Of a stretch of 64,000 nt of DNA, positions 43,101 to 53,118 are shown one piece after another. The notes below the pieces were generated by a model. The model was given only the letters and a program-made list of their open reading frames with translations. It had not been told where the DNA came from and ran no database searches. The stretch lies in assembly GCF_020166515.1 (NCBI RefSeq), contig NZ_JAINZT010000007.1:186001-250000 (forward strand). Reading direction: 5' to 3'. A program made the translations under genes and the position numbers. Each line of letters begins with the position of its first letter. Position 1 is the first letter of the stretch. The DNA comes from Robertkochia flava (GTDB lineage: Bacteria; Bacteroidota; Bacteroidia; Flavobacteriales; Flavobacteriaceae).

Positions 43101-45566
43101 ATGAATTCCTGGTATACCGATGTTATCCTTCCGATTCCTTTAGCGCATACCTTTACTTATGAACTCACCTCAGATCAGGCTACTTTACTAAAGCCGGGGT
43201 TCAGGGTTGCCGTGCCTTTTGGGAAAAATAAGATCTATACCGGGTTGGTGTATAAAGTGCACCGGAAAATGCCTGTGCGTTATGAGGCCAAACCTATAGA
43301 CCAGGTTCTGGACGATGGTCCTGTGGTTACGGGGGAGCAACTAAAGCACTGGGAATGGATCGCAGATTATTATATGTGTAGTCTGGGAGAAGTTTTCAGG
43401 GCTGCCATTCCTCCGGCATTGTTGCTGGAAAGTGAAACCCTGGTGGTTAGAAATGACAGCTTTGATGGCGATGAATCAACTTTGAAGGATGAAGACTGGC
43501 TGGTATATGAGGCGTTACAATATCAGTCTGTGCTCAAGGTCCATGAGGTCGCATCCATTATAGATCGTAAGCATGTTTTACCCGTGTTAAAACGACTCAT
43601 AAGTCAGGGGGTTATCAAGGTGCAGGAAGAGGTTTTTGAGCAATATAAGCCAAAACTTGTGCGCTATGTAAAGCTTAAGGAAGCGTACAATTCTGATGAG
43701 GCTTTGCAGGCACTGCTGGAAACGCTCCATCGCGCCCACAAGCAGAAAAAAGTCGTGCTTACCTTGTTTCAGCTGCTGGCCGGGGCAGAGGAACAGGTAG
43801 CCTTGAAAACCCTTGAAGAGAAATCAGGGGTTTCTCCTTCTGTAGTAAAATCCTTGCTTGATAAGGGAATTCTGGAGGATTATTATCTTAAGGAAGACCG
43901 TATCGGGTTTGATGGTGGAACTACTGAATCTTCCAAACAATTAAACCCATACCAGGAGCAGGCTCTTGAAGAAATAAAAGATCATTTCAGGTCGAAGGAT
44001 GTAGTGTTGCTTCACGGGGTGACTGCCTCCGGGAAAACAGAGGTGTATGTGAAACTTATAGAGGACGCACTGCAAAGGAACGAGCAGGTACTCTACCTCC
44101 TTCCGGAGATCGCCCTGACTACGCAACTCATATCCAGGCTCAGGATGTATTTCGGAGAACAGGTGGCTGTTTACCATTCCAGGTATAACGCCAATGAGCG
44201 TGTCGAGGTGTGGCAGCACATCCTGGATGCCGGAGAAAAAGCACAGGTGGTTTTAGGCGCGCGCTCAGCGATGCTTTTGCCTTTTTCCAGGCTTGGGCTT
44301 ATTATTGTGGATGAAGAACATGAAAGTTCCTTCAAGCAGTTTGATCCTGCCCCGAGGTATCACGCCAGGGATGCGGCTATTGTCCTGGGAATGATGCATG
44401 GGGCGAAGGTTTTACTTGGGTCTGCCACCCCGGCCCTGGAAAGCTATTACAATGCAAAAACGGGAAAATACGGTTTGGTAGAGATTACCCGAAGACATGG
44501 TAACGTGCTTATGCCCGATATCGAACTTGTGGATATCAAGGAGAAGCATCGCAAGAAACGAATGAAAGGTCATTTTTCTGACCGGTTACTGGAAGAGATC
44601 GAAGCGTGTCTTGAAGAACAGGGGCAGGTGATCCTGTTTCAGAACAGAAGAGGATTTGCTCCCATCCTGGAATGTCAAACCTGCGGACACTCCCCTCAAT
44701 GTCCCAATTGTGATGTGAGTCTCACCTTTCATCGGTACAAGAATCAGTTAAGATGCCATTATTGCGGGTACCATATTGCCATGCAGCACAGTTGCATGGC
44801 CTGTGGCAGTTCGGAGGTGGATACAAAGGGATTCGGAACCGAGCAGATCGAAGAGGAGTTAAGAGCGCTGTTTCCGCAGGTAAAAACAGGAAGAATGGAT
44901 TCTGATACTACCCGGGGGAAACACGGCCATGAAAAGATCATTAATAAGTTTGAGGAGCGGGAAATTGATATCCTTGTAGGAACACAAATGGTTACCAAAG
45001 GTCTTGATTTTGCCAATGTAAGACTGGTAGGTGTGCTGCAGGCAGATAGTTTGCTCAATTATCCTGATTTCAGGGCCCATGAGCGAACCTATCAGTTGTT
45101 GCAGCAGGTAGCCGGGCGGGCAGGCAGGAGCAAAGAGCGGGGAAAAGTGATCATTCAGACTTTTGACCCCCTGCACCAGGTATTGCAACAGGCTTCGATG
45201 AATAGGTACGAGGATATGGTGAGTGATCAGTTAAACGAGAGGCGACAATTCAGGTATCCTCCCTTTTACAGGCTGATTAAGATCGTGTTCAGGGGCCGGG
45301 ACTACAACAGGGTCAATGAAGCTGGGGAGTGGTTTTCCAGAGCCCTTAGGAGTGGATTTAAGGGTTCGTCTGTAGAGGTTCTGGGACCGGAATTCCCACC
45401 GGTGGCGAGAATTCGGAATCAGTATCACAAACATCTAATTGTGAAAATTCCGCTTTCCGGAAACCTCAGAGCTTCCAAGACTATGCTAAAAAAAATTGGC
45501 AAGAGCTACGAAGCTATTGCCAATTTCAGAAATGTAAGATTAATTTTTAACGTAGATAATTATTGA
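43101..45566 (+). CDS. priA: Primosomal replication protein PriA (helicase)
   Basis: An 821-residue superfamily-2 helicase that reloads the replisome at stalled forks and D-loops. The N-terminal 3'-DNA-binding and winged-helix domains (about 1-280) precede the helicase core. Walker A is GVTASGKTEVY (about 305) and motif II IIVDEEHESSFKQ (about 405). Zinc-binding cysteine pairs in CQTCGHSPQCPNCD, CHYCGYH and CMACG (about 523-572) follow, then motifs V-VI (GTQMVTKGLDFANV, QQVAGRAGRS). It is full length for the family. It is last in the nadC run and convergent with an orphan LytTR regulator, with 19 bp between stop codons. Confidence 0.95.
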   Translation: MNSWYTDVILPIPLAHTFTYELTSDQATLLKPGFRVAVPFGKNKIYTGLVYKVHRKMPVRYEAKPIDQVLDDGPVVTGEQLKHWEWIADYYMCSLGEVFRAAIPPALLLESETLVVRNDSFDGDESTLKDEDWLVYEALQYQSVLKVHEVASIIDRKHVLPVLKRLISQGVIKVQEEVFEQYKPKLVRYVKLKEAYNSDEALQALLETLHRAHKQKKVVLTLFQLLAGAEEQVALKTLEEKSGVSPSVVKSLLDKGILEDYYLKEDRIGFDGGTTESSKQLNPYQEQALEEIKDHFRSKDVVLLHGVTASGKTEVYVKLIEDALQRNEQVLYLLPEIALTTQLISRLRMYFGEQVAVYHSRYNANERVEVWQHILDAGEKAQVVLGARSAMLLPFSRLGLIIVDEEHESSFKQFDPAPRYHARDAAIVLGMMHGAKVLLGSATPALESYYNAKTGKYGLVEITRRHGNVLMPDIELVDIKEKHRKKRMKGHFSDRLLEEIEACLEEQGQVILFQNRRGFAPILECQTCGHSPQCPNCDVSLTFHRYKNQLRCHYCGYHIAMQHSCMACGSSEVDTKGFGTEQIEEELRALFPQVKTGRMDSDTTRGKHGHEKIINKFEEREIDILVGTQMVTKGLDFANVRLVGVLQADSLLNYPDFRAHERTYQLLQQVAGRAGRSKERGKVIIQTFDPLHQVLQQASMNRYEDMVSDQLNERRQFRYPPFYRLIKIVFRGRDYNRVNEAGEWFSRALRSGFKGSSVEVLGPEFPPVARIRNQYHKHLIVKIPLSGNLRASKTMLKKIGKSYEAIANFRNVRLIFNVDNY

Positions 45567-45585
45567 TCAATACGCACAAAGATTT

Positions 45586-46275
45586 TTAATTGCTTAAAGC
45601 ATCCGCCAATTCTTGCTTTTTGTTGCGGCTTAAGGGGATCTTCTTTCCATTCACTTCCACCGTCTTGGAATTAAATTTCTCCACCTTGTCCAGATTCACA
45701 ATATAAGATTTGTGAATCCTGAGAAATCGGTCCGCGGGAAGTTCTTTTTCAAAAGACTTCATGGTAGACAGGATCACGATATTGGCCTCGTCGGTTACCA
45801 GTTTAATGTAGTCGCCAAGGGCCTCTACCCAATTGATCTCATTTAAAAACACCTTACGCTTTTTGAGGTTGCTTTTTACAAAGATGTGTTCGTCGTCTTC
45901 CTTGGAAGCCACTTTCAGTTTGTGCTTCTCCTGGGCCCGTTTTACAGCGGCGTCAAACCTGTCTTGAGTGATGGGTTTGTGAAGATAATCAGTTACATCG
46001 TAGTCAAAAGCTCTTAAAGCGTAATCTTTACTACCGGTAATTAAAATTACCTGTGGTGGGTCACTTAATGACTCCAGGAGATCGAACCCGCTAACAACGG
46101 GCATCTCGATATCCAAGAATATCAGCTCAACCTTTTGATTCTTGAGACCGTTCTTGGCTTCAATGGCGTTGCTGTACTCAGCAACTAGGTTTAGCATAGG
46201 GTGGTTTCTGATTAACCGGGCCACAGACATTCTTTGGATACTTGAGTCGTCGACAATAATACAATTCATTCTCAT
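45586..46275 (-). CDS. LytTR-family response regulator
   Basis: A 229-residue two-domain regulator. A receiver domain (about 1-120) begins MRMNCIIVDDSSIQRMSVA, with the phospho-acceptor aspartate in LIFLDIEMPVVSGFDLLES and Lys in PPQVILITGSKDY. The LytTR DNA-binding domain (about 135-228) has FVKSNLKKRKVFLNEINWVEALGDYIKL and the ending RIHKSYIVNLDKVEKFNSKTVEVNGKKIPLSRNKKQ. The upstream in-frame extension to 46341 begins with a TTG and has no similarity to the family, so the start near 46275 is preferred. No histidine kinase is next to it, so its partner lies elsewhere. Confidence 0.9.
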   Translation of the reverse strand: MRMNCIIVDDSSIQRMSVARLIRNHPMLNLVAEYSNAIEAKNGLKNQKVELIFLDIEMPVVSGFDLLESLSDPPQVILITGSKDYALRAFDYDVTDYLHKPITQDRFDAAVKRAQEKHKLKVASKEDDEHIFVKSNLKKRKVFLNEINWVEALGDYIKLVTDEANIVILSTMKSFEKELPADRFLRIHKSYIVNLDKVEKFNSKTVEVNGKKIPLSRNKKQELADALSN

Positions 46276-46420
46276 TTTTCTCAGGTAAGTGGTTGGGTTT
46301 ATGAACACTACAATGTTAATGAAAAATAAAAAGCGCTGCAAACAAAAAGTTGTGAAATGATATAATGTAGTGGAAAAGAGGTTGAAAAACCCTAAAAATG
46401 AAGAAGTAATCCCAAAGTAT

Positions 46421-46450
46421 TTGTTATTATCATATTTAGTGTTAATTTTG
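46421..46450 (+). promoter_or_regulatory. Bacteroidota-type promoter of the rpsF-rpsR-rplI operon
   Basis: TTG at 46421-46423 and TAATTTTG at 46443-46450 are 19 bp apart, 35 bp before rpsF. This layout closely resembles the rpmE promoter. Confidence 0.75.
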
Positions 46451-46485
46451 CACCCTTGAAAAAATAAATTTTAATACGTAAAACA

Positions 46486-46824
46486 ATGAATCATTACGAA
46501 ACTGTTTTCATTCTTAATCCCGTTTTATCTGAGACCCAGGTAAAGGAAACAGTTAAGAAGTTCGAAGATTTCTTAAACTCTAAGGGGGCAGAATTTGTAG
46601 CTAAAGAAGATTGGGGGCTGAAGAAACTGGCTTACCCTATCCAGAACAAAAAAAGTGGTTTTTACCATCTTTTTGAATTCACAGTGGCCGGAGAGGCTAT
46701 TGAACCATTCGAGTTGGAGTTCAGACGTGACGAGCGTATCATGCGTTACCTGACCGTAAAACTGGACAAGCACGCTATCGAGTGGGCAGAGAAAAGAAGA
46801 AAGAAACTAAAAGAAAAAGCTTAA
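46486..46824 (+). CDS. rpsF: 30S ribosomal protein S6
   Basis: A 112-residue bS6. It begins [20 protein letters not shown] and has [32 protein letters not shown] and [16 protein letters not shown]. It binds S18 and 16S rRNA helix 23 in the 30S platform. It is first in the rpsF-rpsR-rplI operon (gap of 4 bp to rpsR). There is no priB or ssb between rpsF and rpsR, as usual in Bacteroidota. Confidence 0.97.
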   Translation: MNHYETVFILNPVLSETQVKETVKKFEDFLNSKGAEFVAKEDWGLKKLAYPIQNKKSGFYHLFEFTVAGEAIEPFELEFRRDERIMRYLTVKLDKHAIEWAEKRRKKLKEKA

Positions 46825-46828
46825 CATT

Positions 46829-47125
46829 ATGTCATCTATAGAGCAACAAGCTAAAGGAAAAAAAGATGGTGAGATCAGATATCTGACCCCTCTTAATATA
46901 GAAACCTCAAAGACTAAGAAGTACTGCCGTTTTAAAAAGGCCGGGATCAAATATATCGATTATAAAGATCCGGATTACCTGATGAAATTCGTAAACGAGC
47001 AGGGGAAAATCCTTCCAAGAAGACTTACCGGAACTTCTTTGAAATACCAGAGAAAAGTTTCGACTGCTATTAAAAGAGCACGTCACCTGGCACTTATGCC
47101 ATATGTTGGAGATTTATTAAAATAA
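46829..47125 (+). CDS. rpsR: 30S ribosomal protein S18
   Basis: A 98-residue bS18 with the core [40 protein letters not shown] and the C-terminal [16 protein letters not shown]. It partners S6 in the 30S platform. The 20-residue N-terminal extension is typical of the phylum. It lies 4 bp after rpsF and 13 bp before rplI. Confidence 0.97.
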   Translation: MSSIEQQAKGKKDGEIRYLTPLNIETSKTKKYCRFKKAGIKYIDYKDPDYLMKFVNEQGKILPRRLTGTSLKYQRKVSTAIKRARHLALMPYVGDLLK

Positions 47126-47138
47126 AAAACAGCAAACC

Positions 47139-47594
47139 ATGGAGCTAATATTAAAGAAAGACGTAGAGAACTTAGGGTTCAAAGACGATGTGGTAACTGT
47201 TAAGAACGGTTACGGACGAAACTATCTTATTCCTCAGGGTTTTGCTGATTTGGCTACTCCATCTGCCAAAAAGGTACTTGCAGAGAACCTGAAGCAAAGA
47301 GCTTTTAAAGAGAAAAAGATCGTTGAGGATGCTCAGAAGCTTTCTGAGAAGCTGAACGAGCTGGAAGTTAAGATCACTGCAAAAGCAGGAACCGGAAACA
47401 AATTGTTTGGTTCTGTAAGTAACGCAGACCTTGCAGAAGCGATCAAAAAAGAATCTGATATCGATATCGAGAAGAAGTTTATCAGTATTTTCGGAGGTAA
47501 CGTTAAAGTAGCAGGAAAATACAACGCGGTTATCCGTCTTCACAGAGAAGTAGTTGTTGATTTCCCTTTCGAAGTTATCGCTGAAGGAAACTAA
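47139..47594 (+). CDS. rplI: 50S ribosomal protein L9
   Basis: A 151-residue bL9: the N-terminal rRNA-binding domain (MELILKKDVENLGFKDDVVTVKNGYGRNYLIPQGFA) is joined by a long helix (about 40-75) to the C-terminal domain (KLFGSVSNADLAEAIKKE ... EVIAEGN). It binds 23S rRNA near the L1 stalk. It is last in the operon, which ends at the terminator 47620-47648. Confidence 0.97.
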   Translation: MELILKKDVENLGFKDDVVTVKNGYGRNYLIPQGFADLATPSAKKVLAENLKQRAFKEKKIVEDAQKLSEKLNELEVKITAKAGTGNKLFGSVSNADLAEAIKKESDIDIEKKFISIFGGNVKVAGKYNAVIRLHREVVVDFPFEVIAEGN

Positions 47595-47619
47595 AAATTA
47601 ACTTTTTTTTAAAGATATT

Positions 47620-47648
47620 AAAGCCACTCTTGCGAGTGGCTTTTTTTA
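47620..47648 (+). terminator. Rho-independent terminator after rplI
   Basis: The perfect 9-bp stem AAGCCACTC/GAGTGGCTT with loop TTGC is followed by seven T. The loop also holds the -33 TTG of the next promoter. Confidence 0.82.
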
Positions 47649-47659
47649 TTGTACTTTTG
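47630..47659 (+). promoter_or_regulatory. Promoter of the Oar-like receptor, overlapping the rplI terminator
   Basis: TTG at 47630-47632 lies in the terminator loop; TACTTTTG at 47652-47659 follows at 19-bp spacing, 38 bp before the receptor start codon. Confidence 0.65.
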
Positions 47660-47696
47660 CCGGCGTTAAACTCATGCTAAACTAATTCTATTCAAA

Positions 47697-50600
47697 ATGA
47701 AGAGATTACTACTTTTGGCGTTCCTGCTTTTGGTGGGCGTCACAGGGTTCTCGCAGGTAACAACCTCCAACATTAAAGGTTTGGTTACCGATTCACAAAA
47801 CGAGCCTTTACCGGGCGCCAGCGTTGTTGCGGTACACACCCCAACCGGCACCAATTACGGGGCTTCTACAAATTTTGACGGCCGATTTAACCTGCTCAAC
47901 CTCAGAGTAGGTGGTCCTTACACTGTAACGGTATCCTATATCGGATTCCAGACTCAGGAAATTACAGATGTTTACCTGGAACTGGGTAAATCGACCACCA
48001 TCGATGTTGTGCTTTCGGAAGACAGCCAGCAACTGGATGAGGTGGTTATTACCGGAGATCGTTCAGGACAGTTCGGATCAGACAGAACCGGAGCAGAAAC
48101 CAGTGTGGGCCGAAGAGAGCTTACCAGGCTCCCGACCATCTCGAGATCGGCTCAGGATTTTACGCGTTTAGAGCCTACTGCAAGTGGGAACTCTTTTGGA
48201 GGTAGAAATGACCAGTATAACAATTTTTCCCTGGATGGTGCAATCTTCAACAATCCCTTCGGACTTGATGCTGCCACTCCTGGTGGTCAAACAGACGCAC
48301 AGCCTATTTCACTCGATGCGATCGAGCAGATCCAGGTAGCCGTTGCTCCTTACGATGTTACCCTTTCCGGATTCACCGGAGCTTCGGTAAACGCTGTAAC
48401 TAAAAGTGGTACCAACGATTTTTACGGTACGGTTTACGGGTTCTTCAGAAATGAGGACCTTACCGGTGGAAAGATCGAAGGAGAGAAGGTAGTTAAGCCT
48501 CAGCTCGAGCAGAATCAGTACGGGTTCAGTATCGGAGGACCGATCGTTAAAAATAAGGTATTCTTCTTCGCCAACTTTGAGCGTGACGTAAGAACCGATA
48601 TCGGTACTGCAGGTTTTGCACCGAACAGAGGAACCGGAGCAATTAATGAATCAAGGGTTTCAGAATCTGACCTGATTGCTGTTCAGGATGCACTTTCCAC
48701 GATCGTTATCGGTCAGGATGCCCAGGGTAACGATGTTTTTTATAACCCGGGACGTTATGAAGGATTTACCTATGGTGCAGAGTCTACCAAAGGAATCTTT
48801 AAGATCGACTGGAACATTAATGACAAGAACAGACTTGCCGTTATCTATAACTTCCTGAAGGCATCCAAAGAAAAACCAGCTCACCCGACAGCACTTGGTT
48901 TCCGTGGACCTAACACGAATACCCTTCAGTTTGAAAATGCAGGATATGAGATCAATAATAACATCCAGTCGGTTCAGGTGGAATTAAACTCTACCCTTTC
49001 TGATCAGGCTGTGAATAAACTACAGGTAGGATACACGCATTTCGATGATTTCAGAGATCCGCTATCTACACCTGCACCGAGTATCACCATCCAGGAAGAT
49101 GGAAGTAACTACATCATCGCTGGTCATGAGCCGTTTTCTATCAATAACAGGCTCGATCAGAAGGTATTCCAAATTACAGATAACCTGAACTTCTTTGTGG
49201 GTGACCATACCTTTACCACTGGTTTCTCTTTTGAGAAATTTCAGTTTGACAACTCCTTTAACCTGGGAGCTTACGGAGCCGCAGGGGTATTCTTCCCTAC
49301 CGCAGGTTCTGTAAATGATTTTCTTGCCCAGGTGGCCGATGGCAGCATGCAGGCGCAGTTTGATAATGCGATTAGTGTAGCGGCAAATTCTGAAGCCAAC
49401 GGAACCGGAAATCCTGGTGGTTGGGCGCTTGCCGAGACCAACGTGGGACAAATGGCTTTCTACCTTCAGGACGAGTGGAATATGACTGATGATTTCAAGA
49501 TCACTGCAGGTGTGCGTTTTGATAAGCCATTGTATTTTGATACCAAAACCAAGATTCAGGAGAATATAGACAGAAAGGGTGGAGCCGGAACCGGTACCTA
49601 CCAGCCGGATATCGTTTATTTCGATCCTGAAACCGGAGCTGAGACTAACCTGAATTCCCTTCAATTGCCAAGCAACGACATCCTGATCTCTCCCAGATTA
49701 GGGTTCAACTGGGATGTAAAAGGTGATAATTCCTTTAAGGTACGGGGTGGATCCGGAGTATTTACCGGAAGATTCCCATTCGTATGGTTAGGAAACCAGG
49801 TACAGGGAGTTGACTTCTTCTTCTATCAGATCGTTGACCCTGACTTTAAATGGCCACAGGTATGGAGAAACAGCCTTGGAGCTGATTACCGATTCGATAA
49901 CGGACTGGTACTTACCACAGATCTTTCTTATACAAAAGACCTGAATGCGGCCCATGTTCAGAACTGGGGGCTAAACACACCTTCAGGTAACCTGCAGGGT
50001 ATCGATAACCGTCCGGTGTATGAGAACGCTGATAAGTCGCAGATCTTCGGAGGTCCTACAAATGCTTACGTATTTACCAACTCTGATAAGGGACGCATCT
50101 GGAATGCAACCTTTAAGGCACAGAAAAGTTTCGATAACGGATTGTATACAAGTCTTGCATATTCTTATTTGAATGCTAAGGATGTAAACTCTATCGAAGC
50201 TGAGATTACCGGGGATGCTTTTGCAGGAAACCCGGTTTCCGGAAATGCAAACAACGACGTTCTTGGATTTTCTAAGTACGGAGATACTCACAGAATCATA
50301 GGGGTAATTTCCAAGCAATTTACCTATGGAGGAGATCGTTGGGCGACCACTATCTCAGCCTTTGCCGAATATGCTCAGGGTGGAAGATTTAACTATACCT
50401 ACGGAGGTGATATTAATAATGACGGGTCAAACTTTAACGACCTGCTTTATATTCCTACCGAAAGTGAGTTGGATCAGATGAACTTCAGCAGTGAAGAAGG
50501 GCGTAATGCATTTGAAGCTTATATCCAGCAGGACGATTATCTAAGTGAGAACCGCGGACAGTATGCAGAGCGTTATGCTGCTCTCGCTCCTTGGAGAAGT

Positions 50601-50885
50601 CGTTGGGATGTTAAGATCCTTCAGGATTACAACTTTAAGGTAGCCGGCGATAAGACCAACACTATTCAGTTGAGTCTTGATATTCTGAACTTCGGTAACC
50701 TGTTGAATTCGAACTGGGGTGTGGTACAGATCCCGAATAATATCCAACCGGTTTCTGTAAGCGTTGATGCAGATAATGTTCCGACATATGCATTCAACCC
50801 TTCACTATCTAACACCTTTAGTCCGCTGTCTGACGTTATTTCAAGATGGCAGGCTCAGATCGGTCTGAGATATATCTTCAACTAA
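47697..50885 (+). CDS. Oar-like TonB-dependent receptor
   Basis: A 1062-residue outer-membrane protein with a signal peptide (about 1-20, ending GFSQ). A carboxypeptidase-regulatory-like domain covers about 25-110 (IKGLVTDSQNEPLPGASVV, GRFNLLNLRVGGPYTVTVSYIGFQ). A plug domain covers about 115-245 (QLDEVVITGDRSGQFG, SVGRRELTRLPTISRSAQD, VTLSGFTGASVNAVTKSGTN), and a large barrel ends QIGLRYIFN. The plug lacks the SusC signature, and the GASVNAVTKSGTN strand is typical of Oar-like receptors. The substrate is unknown; Oar of Myxococcus mediates contact-dependent protein secretion, but most Bacteroidota members are unstudied. No SusD-like gene follows, which argues against a glycan system. Its promoter overlaps the ribosomal operon's terminator. 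Confidence 0.9.
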   Translation: MKRLLLLAFLLLVGVTGFSQVTTSNIKGLVTDSQNEPLPGASVVAVHTPTGTNYGASTNFDGRFNLLNLRVGGPYTVTVSYIGFQTQEITDVYLELGKSTTIDVVLSEDSQQLDEVVITGDRSGQFGSDRTGAETSVGRRELTRLPTISRSAQDFTRLEPTASGNSFGGRNDQYNNFSLDGAIFNNPFGLDAATPGGQTDAQPISLDAIEQIQVAVAPYDVTLSGFTGASVNAVTKSGTNDFYGTVYGFFRNEDLTGGKIEGEKVVKPQLEQNQYGFSIGGPIVKNKVFFFANFERDVRTDIGTAGFAPNRGTGAINESRVSESDLIAVQDALSTIVIGQDAQGNDVFYNPGRYEGFTYGAESTKGIFKIDWNINDKNRLAVIYNFLKASKEKPAHPTALGFRGPNTNTLQFENAGYEINNNIQSVQVELNSTLSDQAVNKLQVGYTHFDDFRDPLSTPAPSITIQEDGSNYIIAGHEPFSINNRLDQKVFQITDNLNFFVGDHTFTTGFSFEKFQFDNSFNLGAYGAAGVFFPTAGSVNDFLAQVADGSMQAQFDNAISVAANSEANGTGNPGGWALAETNVGQMAFYLQDEWNMTDDFKITAGVRFDKPLYFDTKTKIQENIDRKGGAGTGTYQPDIVYFDPETGAETNLNSLQLPSNDILISPRLGFNWDVKGDNSFKVRGGSGVFTGRFPFVWLGNQVQGVDFFFYQIVDPDFKWPQVWRNSLGADYRFDNGLVLTTDLSYTKDLNAAHVQNWGLNTPSGNLQGIDNRPVYENADKSQIFGGPTNAYVFTNSDKGRIWNATFKAQKSFDNGLYTSLAYSYLNAKDVNSIEAEITGDAFAGNPVSGNANNDVLGFSKYGDTHRIIGVISKQFTYGGDRWATTISAFAEYAQGGRFNYTYGGDINNDGSNFNDLLYIPTESELDQMNFSSEEGRNAFEAYIQQDDYLSENRGQYAERYAALAPWRSRWDVKILQDYNFKVAGDKTNTIQLSLDILNFGNLLNSNWGVVQIPNNIQPVSVSVDADNVPTYAFNPSLSNTFSPLSDVISRWQAQIGLRYIFN

Positions 50886-50902
50886 GAGATTATTTATTTC
50901 AT

Positions 50903-50942
50903 AAAGGAAGGCTATGCATTATGCATGGCCTTTCTTATTTTT
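50903..50942 (+). terminator. Terminator-like hairpin after the Oar-like receptor
   Basis: The stem AAGGAAGGC...ATGCAT/ATGCATGGCCTTTCTT is followed by ATTTTT. The T tail overlaps a TATTTTTG -7-like element (50936-50943) just before the DUF6495-like gene. Confidence 0.65.
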
Positions 50943-50950
50943 GCACTCCT

Positions 50951-51421
50951 ATGAAATACAGAAGGCTTACAAAAGAGCAATTGGAAGAACTCCACCGGGA
51001 ATTTATCAATTTCCTGGCTACCCAGTCCATAACCGGGGAAGAGTGGAAAGAAATCAAGGCGAACAAACCGGAGGTGGCAGAGCAGGAACTTGATGTGTTC
51101 AGTGATCTCATCTGGGAAGGTGTATTAAACAAGGTGAAGTATATTGAGAACATCGCTGCCAGGCAGATGCATTTATTCTCGGTAGAAGAAAAGGAGATCA
51201 AACTGATTGCTATCCGGGTGAATAACCCCGATATTGACCTGACCACGACCCAGGGTTTTGAGTGGTTCAAAAAACACTATATGAGCGACCTGGTAGAGAT
51301 TATGACGGCCGCTAAAAAATTCGGGGATGACCCTAACCAGGACAAATTCGAACTGATAGAAAAAGGGGGAGTGATCACCAAAGGTGAATTGTATAATTGG
51401 TTTGAAGAAATGCTTCCTTAA
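50951..51421 (+). CDS. DUF6495-like conserved protein
   Basis: A 156-residue cytoplasmic protein that begins [19 protein letters not shown] and continues with [39 protein letters not shown] and [17 protein letters not shown]. The gene is widely conserved in Flavobacteria next to hisS or other housekeeping genes and is classed as DUF6495; it has no assigned function. It is acidic and helical, with no signal peptide or membrane helix. The ATG at 50951 is chosen because the upstream in-frame extension (from 50846) reads through the receptor's 3' end and the terminator hairpin. hisS follows after 44 bp. Confidence 0.78.
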   Translation: MKYRRLTKEQLEELHREFINFLATQSITGEEWKEIKANKPEVAEQELDVFSDLIWEGVLNKVKYIENIAARQMHLFSVEEKEIKLIAIRVNNPDIDLTTTQGFEWFKKHYMSDLVEIMTAAKKFGDDPNQDKFELIEKGGVITKGELYNWFEEMLP

Positions 51422-51465
51422 GCTTTCTTAGTAACTTGTCTAAAATATTTAAATCGACCACAGCC

Positions 51466-52833
51466 ATGGCAAAAAAACCGGGTATTCCTAAAGGAACCAG
51501 AGACTTTACTCCGGAAGAGGTAAACAAAAGAAACTACATCATAGAAACCATTCGTGGGCAGTTCCAGCTCTATGGATTTCAACCTATTGAAACTCCAAGT
51601 TTCGAAAATTCTGAAACCTTACTGGGTAAGTACGGGGATGAAGGAGACCGATTGATTTTCAGAATCCTGAATTCCGGAGACTTTTTGAGAAAAGCCGGTG
51701 CGGAGGCCATCGAAAACAGAGACAGTAATTCGCTGGCAGCCCAGATCTCCGAAAAGGCCCTAAGGTATGATCTTACCGTACCTTTCGCCCGTTATGTGGT
51801 GATGCATCAGAACGAGATCGATCTCCCCTTTAAGAGGTATCAGATACAGCCGGTTTGGCGTGCAGACCGCCCGCAGAAAGGCAGATTCAGAGAATTTTAC
51901 CAATGCGATGCCGATGTGGTGGGATCTGATTCCCTATGGCAGGAAGTGGAATTTGTGAAACTTTACGATGCCGTGTTTAATGAATTAAATCTCAAGGGAG
52001 TATCCATTAAGATCAATAACAGGAAGGTCCTGGCCGGACTGGCCGAGATCATAGGAGCTTCTGATAAACTCATAGACTTTACCGTGGCCCTCGATAAACT
52101 GGATAAGATCGGAGAAGAAGGGGTAAAGAATGAAATGCTGGAAAAGGGAATACATCAGGATGCCATAGATCGCATTCAACCCTTATTTGCCTTTCAGGGG
52201 AGCAATGAGGAACGTCTCGATCAGCTGGAAGCTATGTTGAAAGACTCGGTGGAAGGCATGAAAGGAGTGGAAGAACTCAGGTTTATAATTTCGAGGGTTG
52301 CCGGTTTAGGAACTAAAGCCTCCAGCCTGGAGGTAGATGTTACCCTTGCCCGGGGACTAAATTACTACACCGGAGCCATATTCGAGGTGGCAGCGCCTGA
52401 GGGCGTGGCTATGGGCTCTATTGGCGGTGGAGGACGTTACGACGACCTTACCGGAATTTTCGGACTCAAAGGTGTAAGCGGGGTCGGTATTTCTTTCGGA
52501 CTCGATCGCATATATCTCGTTCTGGAGGAACTGGGGCTATTCCCCGAATCGGTGGTGGAACAAACCAAAGTGCTCATAATTAATTTCGGGGATGAAGAAG
52601 CCTATTACGGAATGAAACTTCTTGAAAGCCTTCGAGAACAGGGTATTAAGGCAGAGCTCTACCCGGATGCTGCTAAAATGAAAAAACAAATGAACTATGC
52701 CAATAAGCGCAATGTTCCTTATGTGATACTTGCCGGAACCCAGGAAATGAATGACGGTACCTACACCCTGAAGAACATGCGTACCGGAACGCAGGAAACC
52801 GTAAAAATGGATGCTATCCCGTACCTGGGATAA
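51466..52833 (+). CDS. hisS: Histidine-tRNA ligase
   Basis: A 455-residue class II aminoacyl-tRNA synthetase. Motif 1 region is [19 protein letters not shown], motif 2 [29 protein letters not shown], the histidine-specific [18 protein letters not shown] and [14 protein letters not shown], and motif 3 [18 protein letters not shown]. The C-terminal anticodon-binding domain covers about 360-455. The start is the ATG at 51466; an in-frame TTG at 51436 is less likely. It is followed by a clean terminator at 52861. Confidence 0.95.
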   Translation: MAKKPGIPKGTRDFTPEEVNKRNYIIETIRGQFQLYGFQPIETPSFENSETLLGKYGDEGDRLIFRILNSGDFLRKAGAEAIENRDSNSLAAQISEKALRYDLTVPFARYVVMHQNEIDLPFKRYQIQPVWRADRPQKGRFREFYQCDADVVGSDSLWQEVEFVKLYDAVFNELNLKGVSIKINNRKVLAGLAEIIGASDKLIDFTVALDKLDKIGEEGVKNEMLEKGIHQDAIDRIQPLFAFQGSNEERLDQLEAMLKDSVEGMKGVEELRFIISRVAGLGTKASSLEVDVTLARGLNYYTGAIFEVAAPEGVAMGSIGGGGRYDDLTGIFGLKGVSGVGISFGLDRIYLVLEELGLFPESVVEQTKVLIINFGDEEAYYGMKLLESLREQGIKAELYPDAAKMKKQMNYANKRNVPYVILAGTQEMNDGTYTLKNMRTGTQETVKMDAIPYLG

Positions 52834-52860
52834 AACCGGTTTTTAGAAGAAGAATTTTAG

Positions 52861-52888
52861 ACCTCCCTTTCCGGGGAGGTTTTTTTAT
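52861..52888 (+). terminator. Rho-independent terminator after hisS
   Basis: The stem ACCTCCC/GGGAGGT with a TTTCCG loop is followed by seven T. Confidence 0.82.
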
Positions 52889-52929
52889 TTAAGGGTTTTG
52901 TAAGATAAAACATTATTGCATTCAGAAAT

Positions 52930-53118
52930 TAGTTAGTCTTCTTATACTTAAAGTATTACAAGTGCAGGGATAAGGGAATGCACTAAAGTAGTTAGTCGAT
53001 TTTTAGAATTCTTTAACGATATGTAAAACACTGAATAGCAATAGTTTAAGACCTTTATGTAAGCTTTCTCCCATGCCTGTTACTGCCCCGTAATTAATGA
53101 CAACCACCAACCATTAAT
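52930..53118. promoter_or_regulatory. Repeat-rich leader of the giant secreted-protein gene
   Basis: The 304-bp gap before the giant gene holds a direct repeat TAGTTAGTC (52930-52938 and 52989-52997). It encloses the inverted repeat AGTGCA-N12-TGCACT (52961-52984). Further on is a second inverted repeat, ATTAATG-N12-CATTAAT (53093-53118), 20 bp before the start codon. No TAnnTTTG promoter stands out, so the gene may use another sigma factor or be controlled by these elements. No gene is seen in the gap. Confidence 0.4.
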
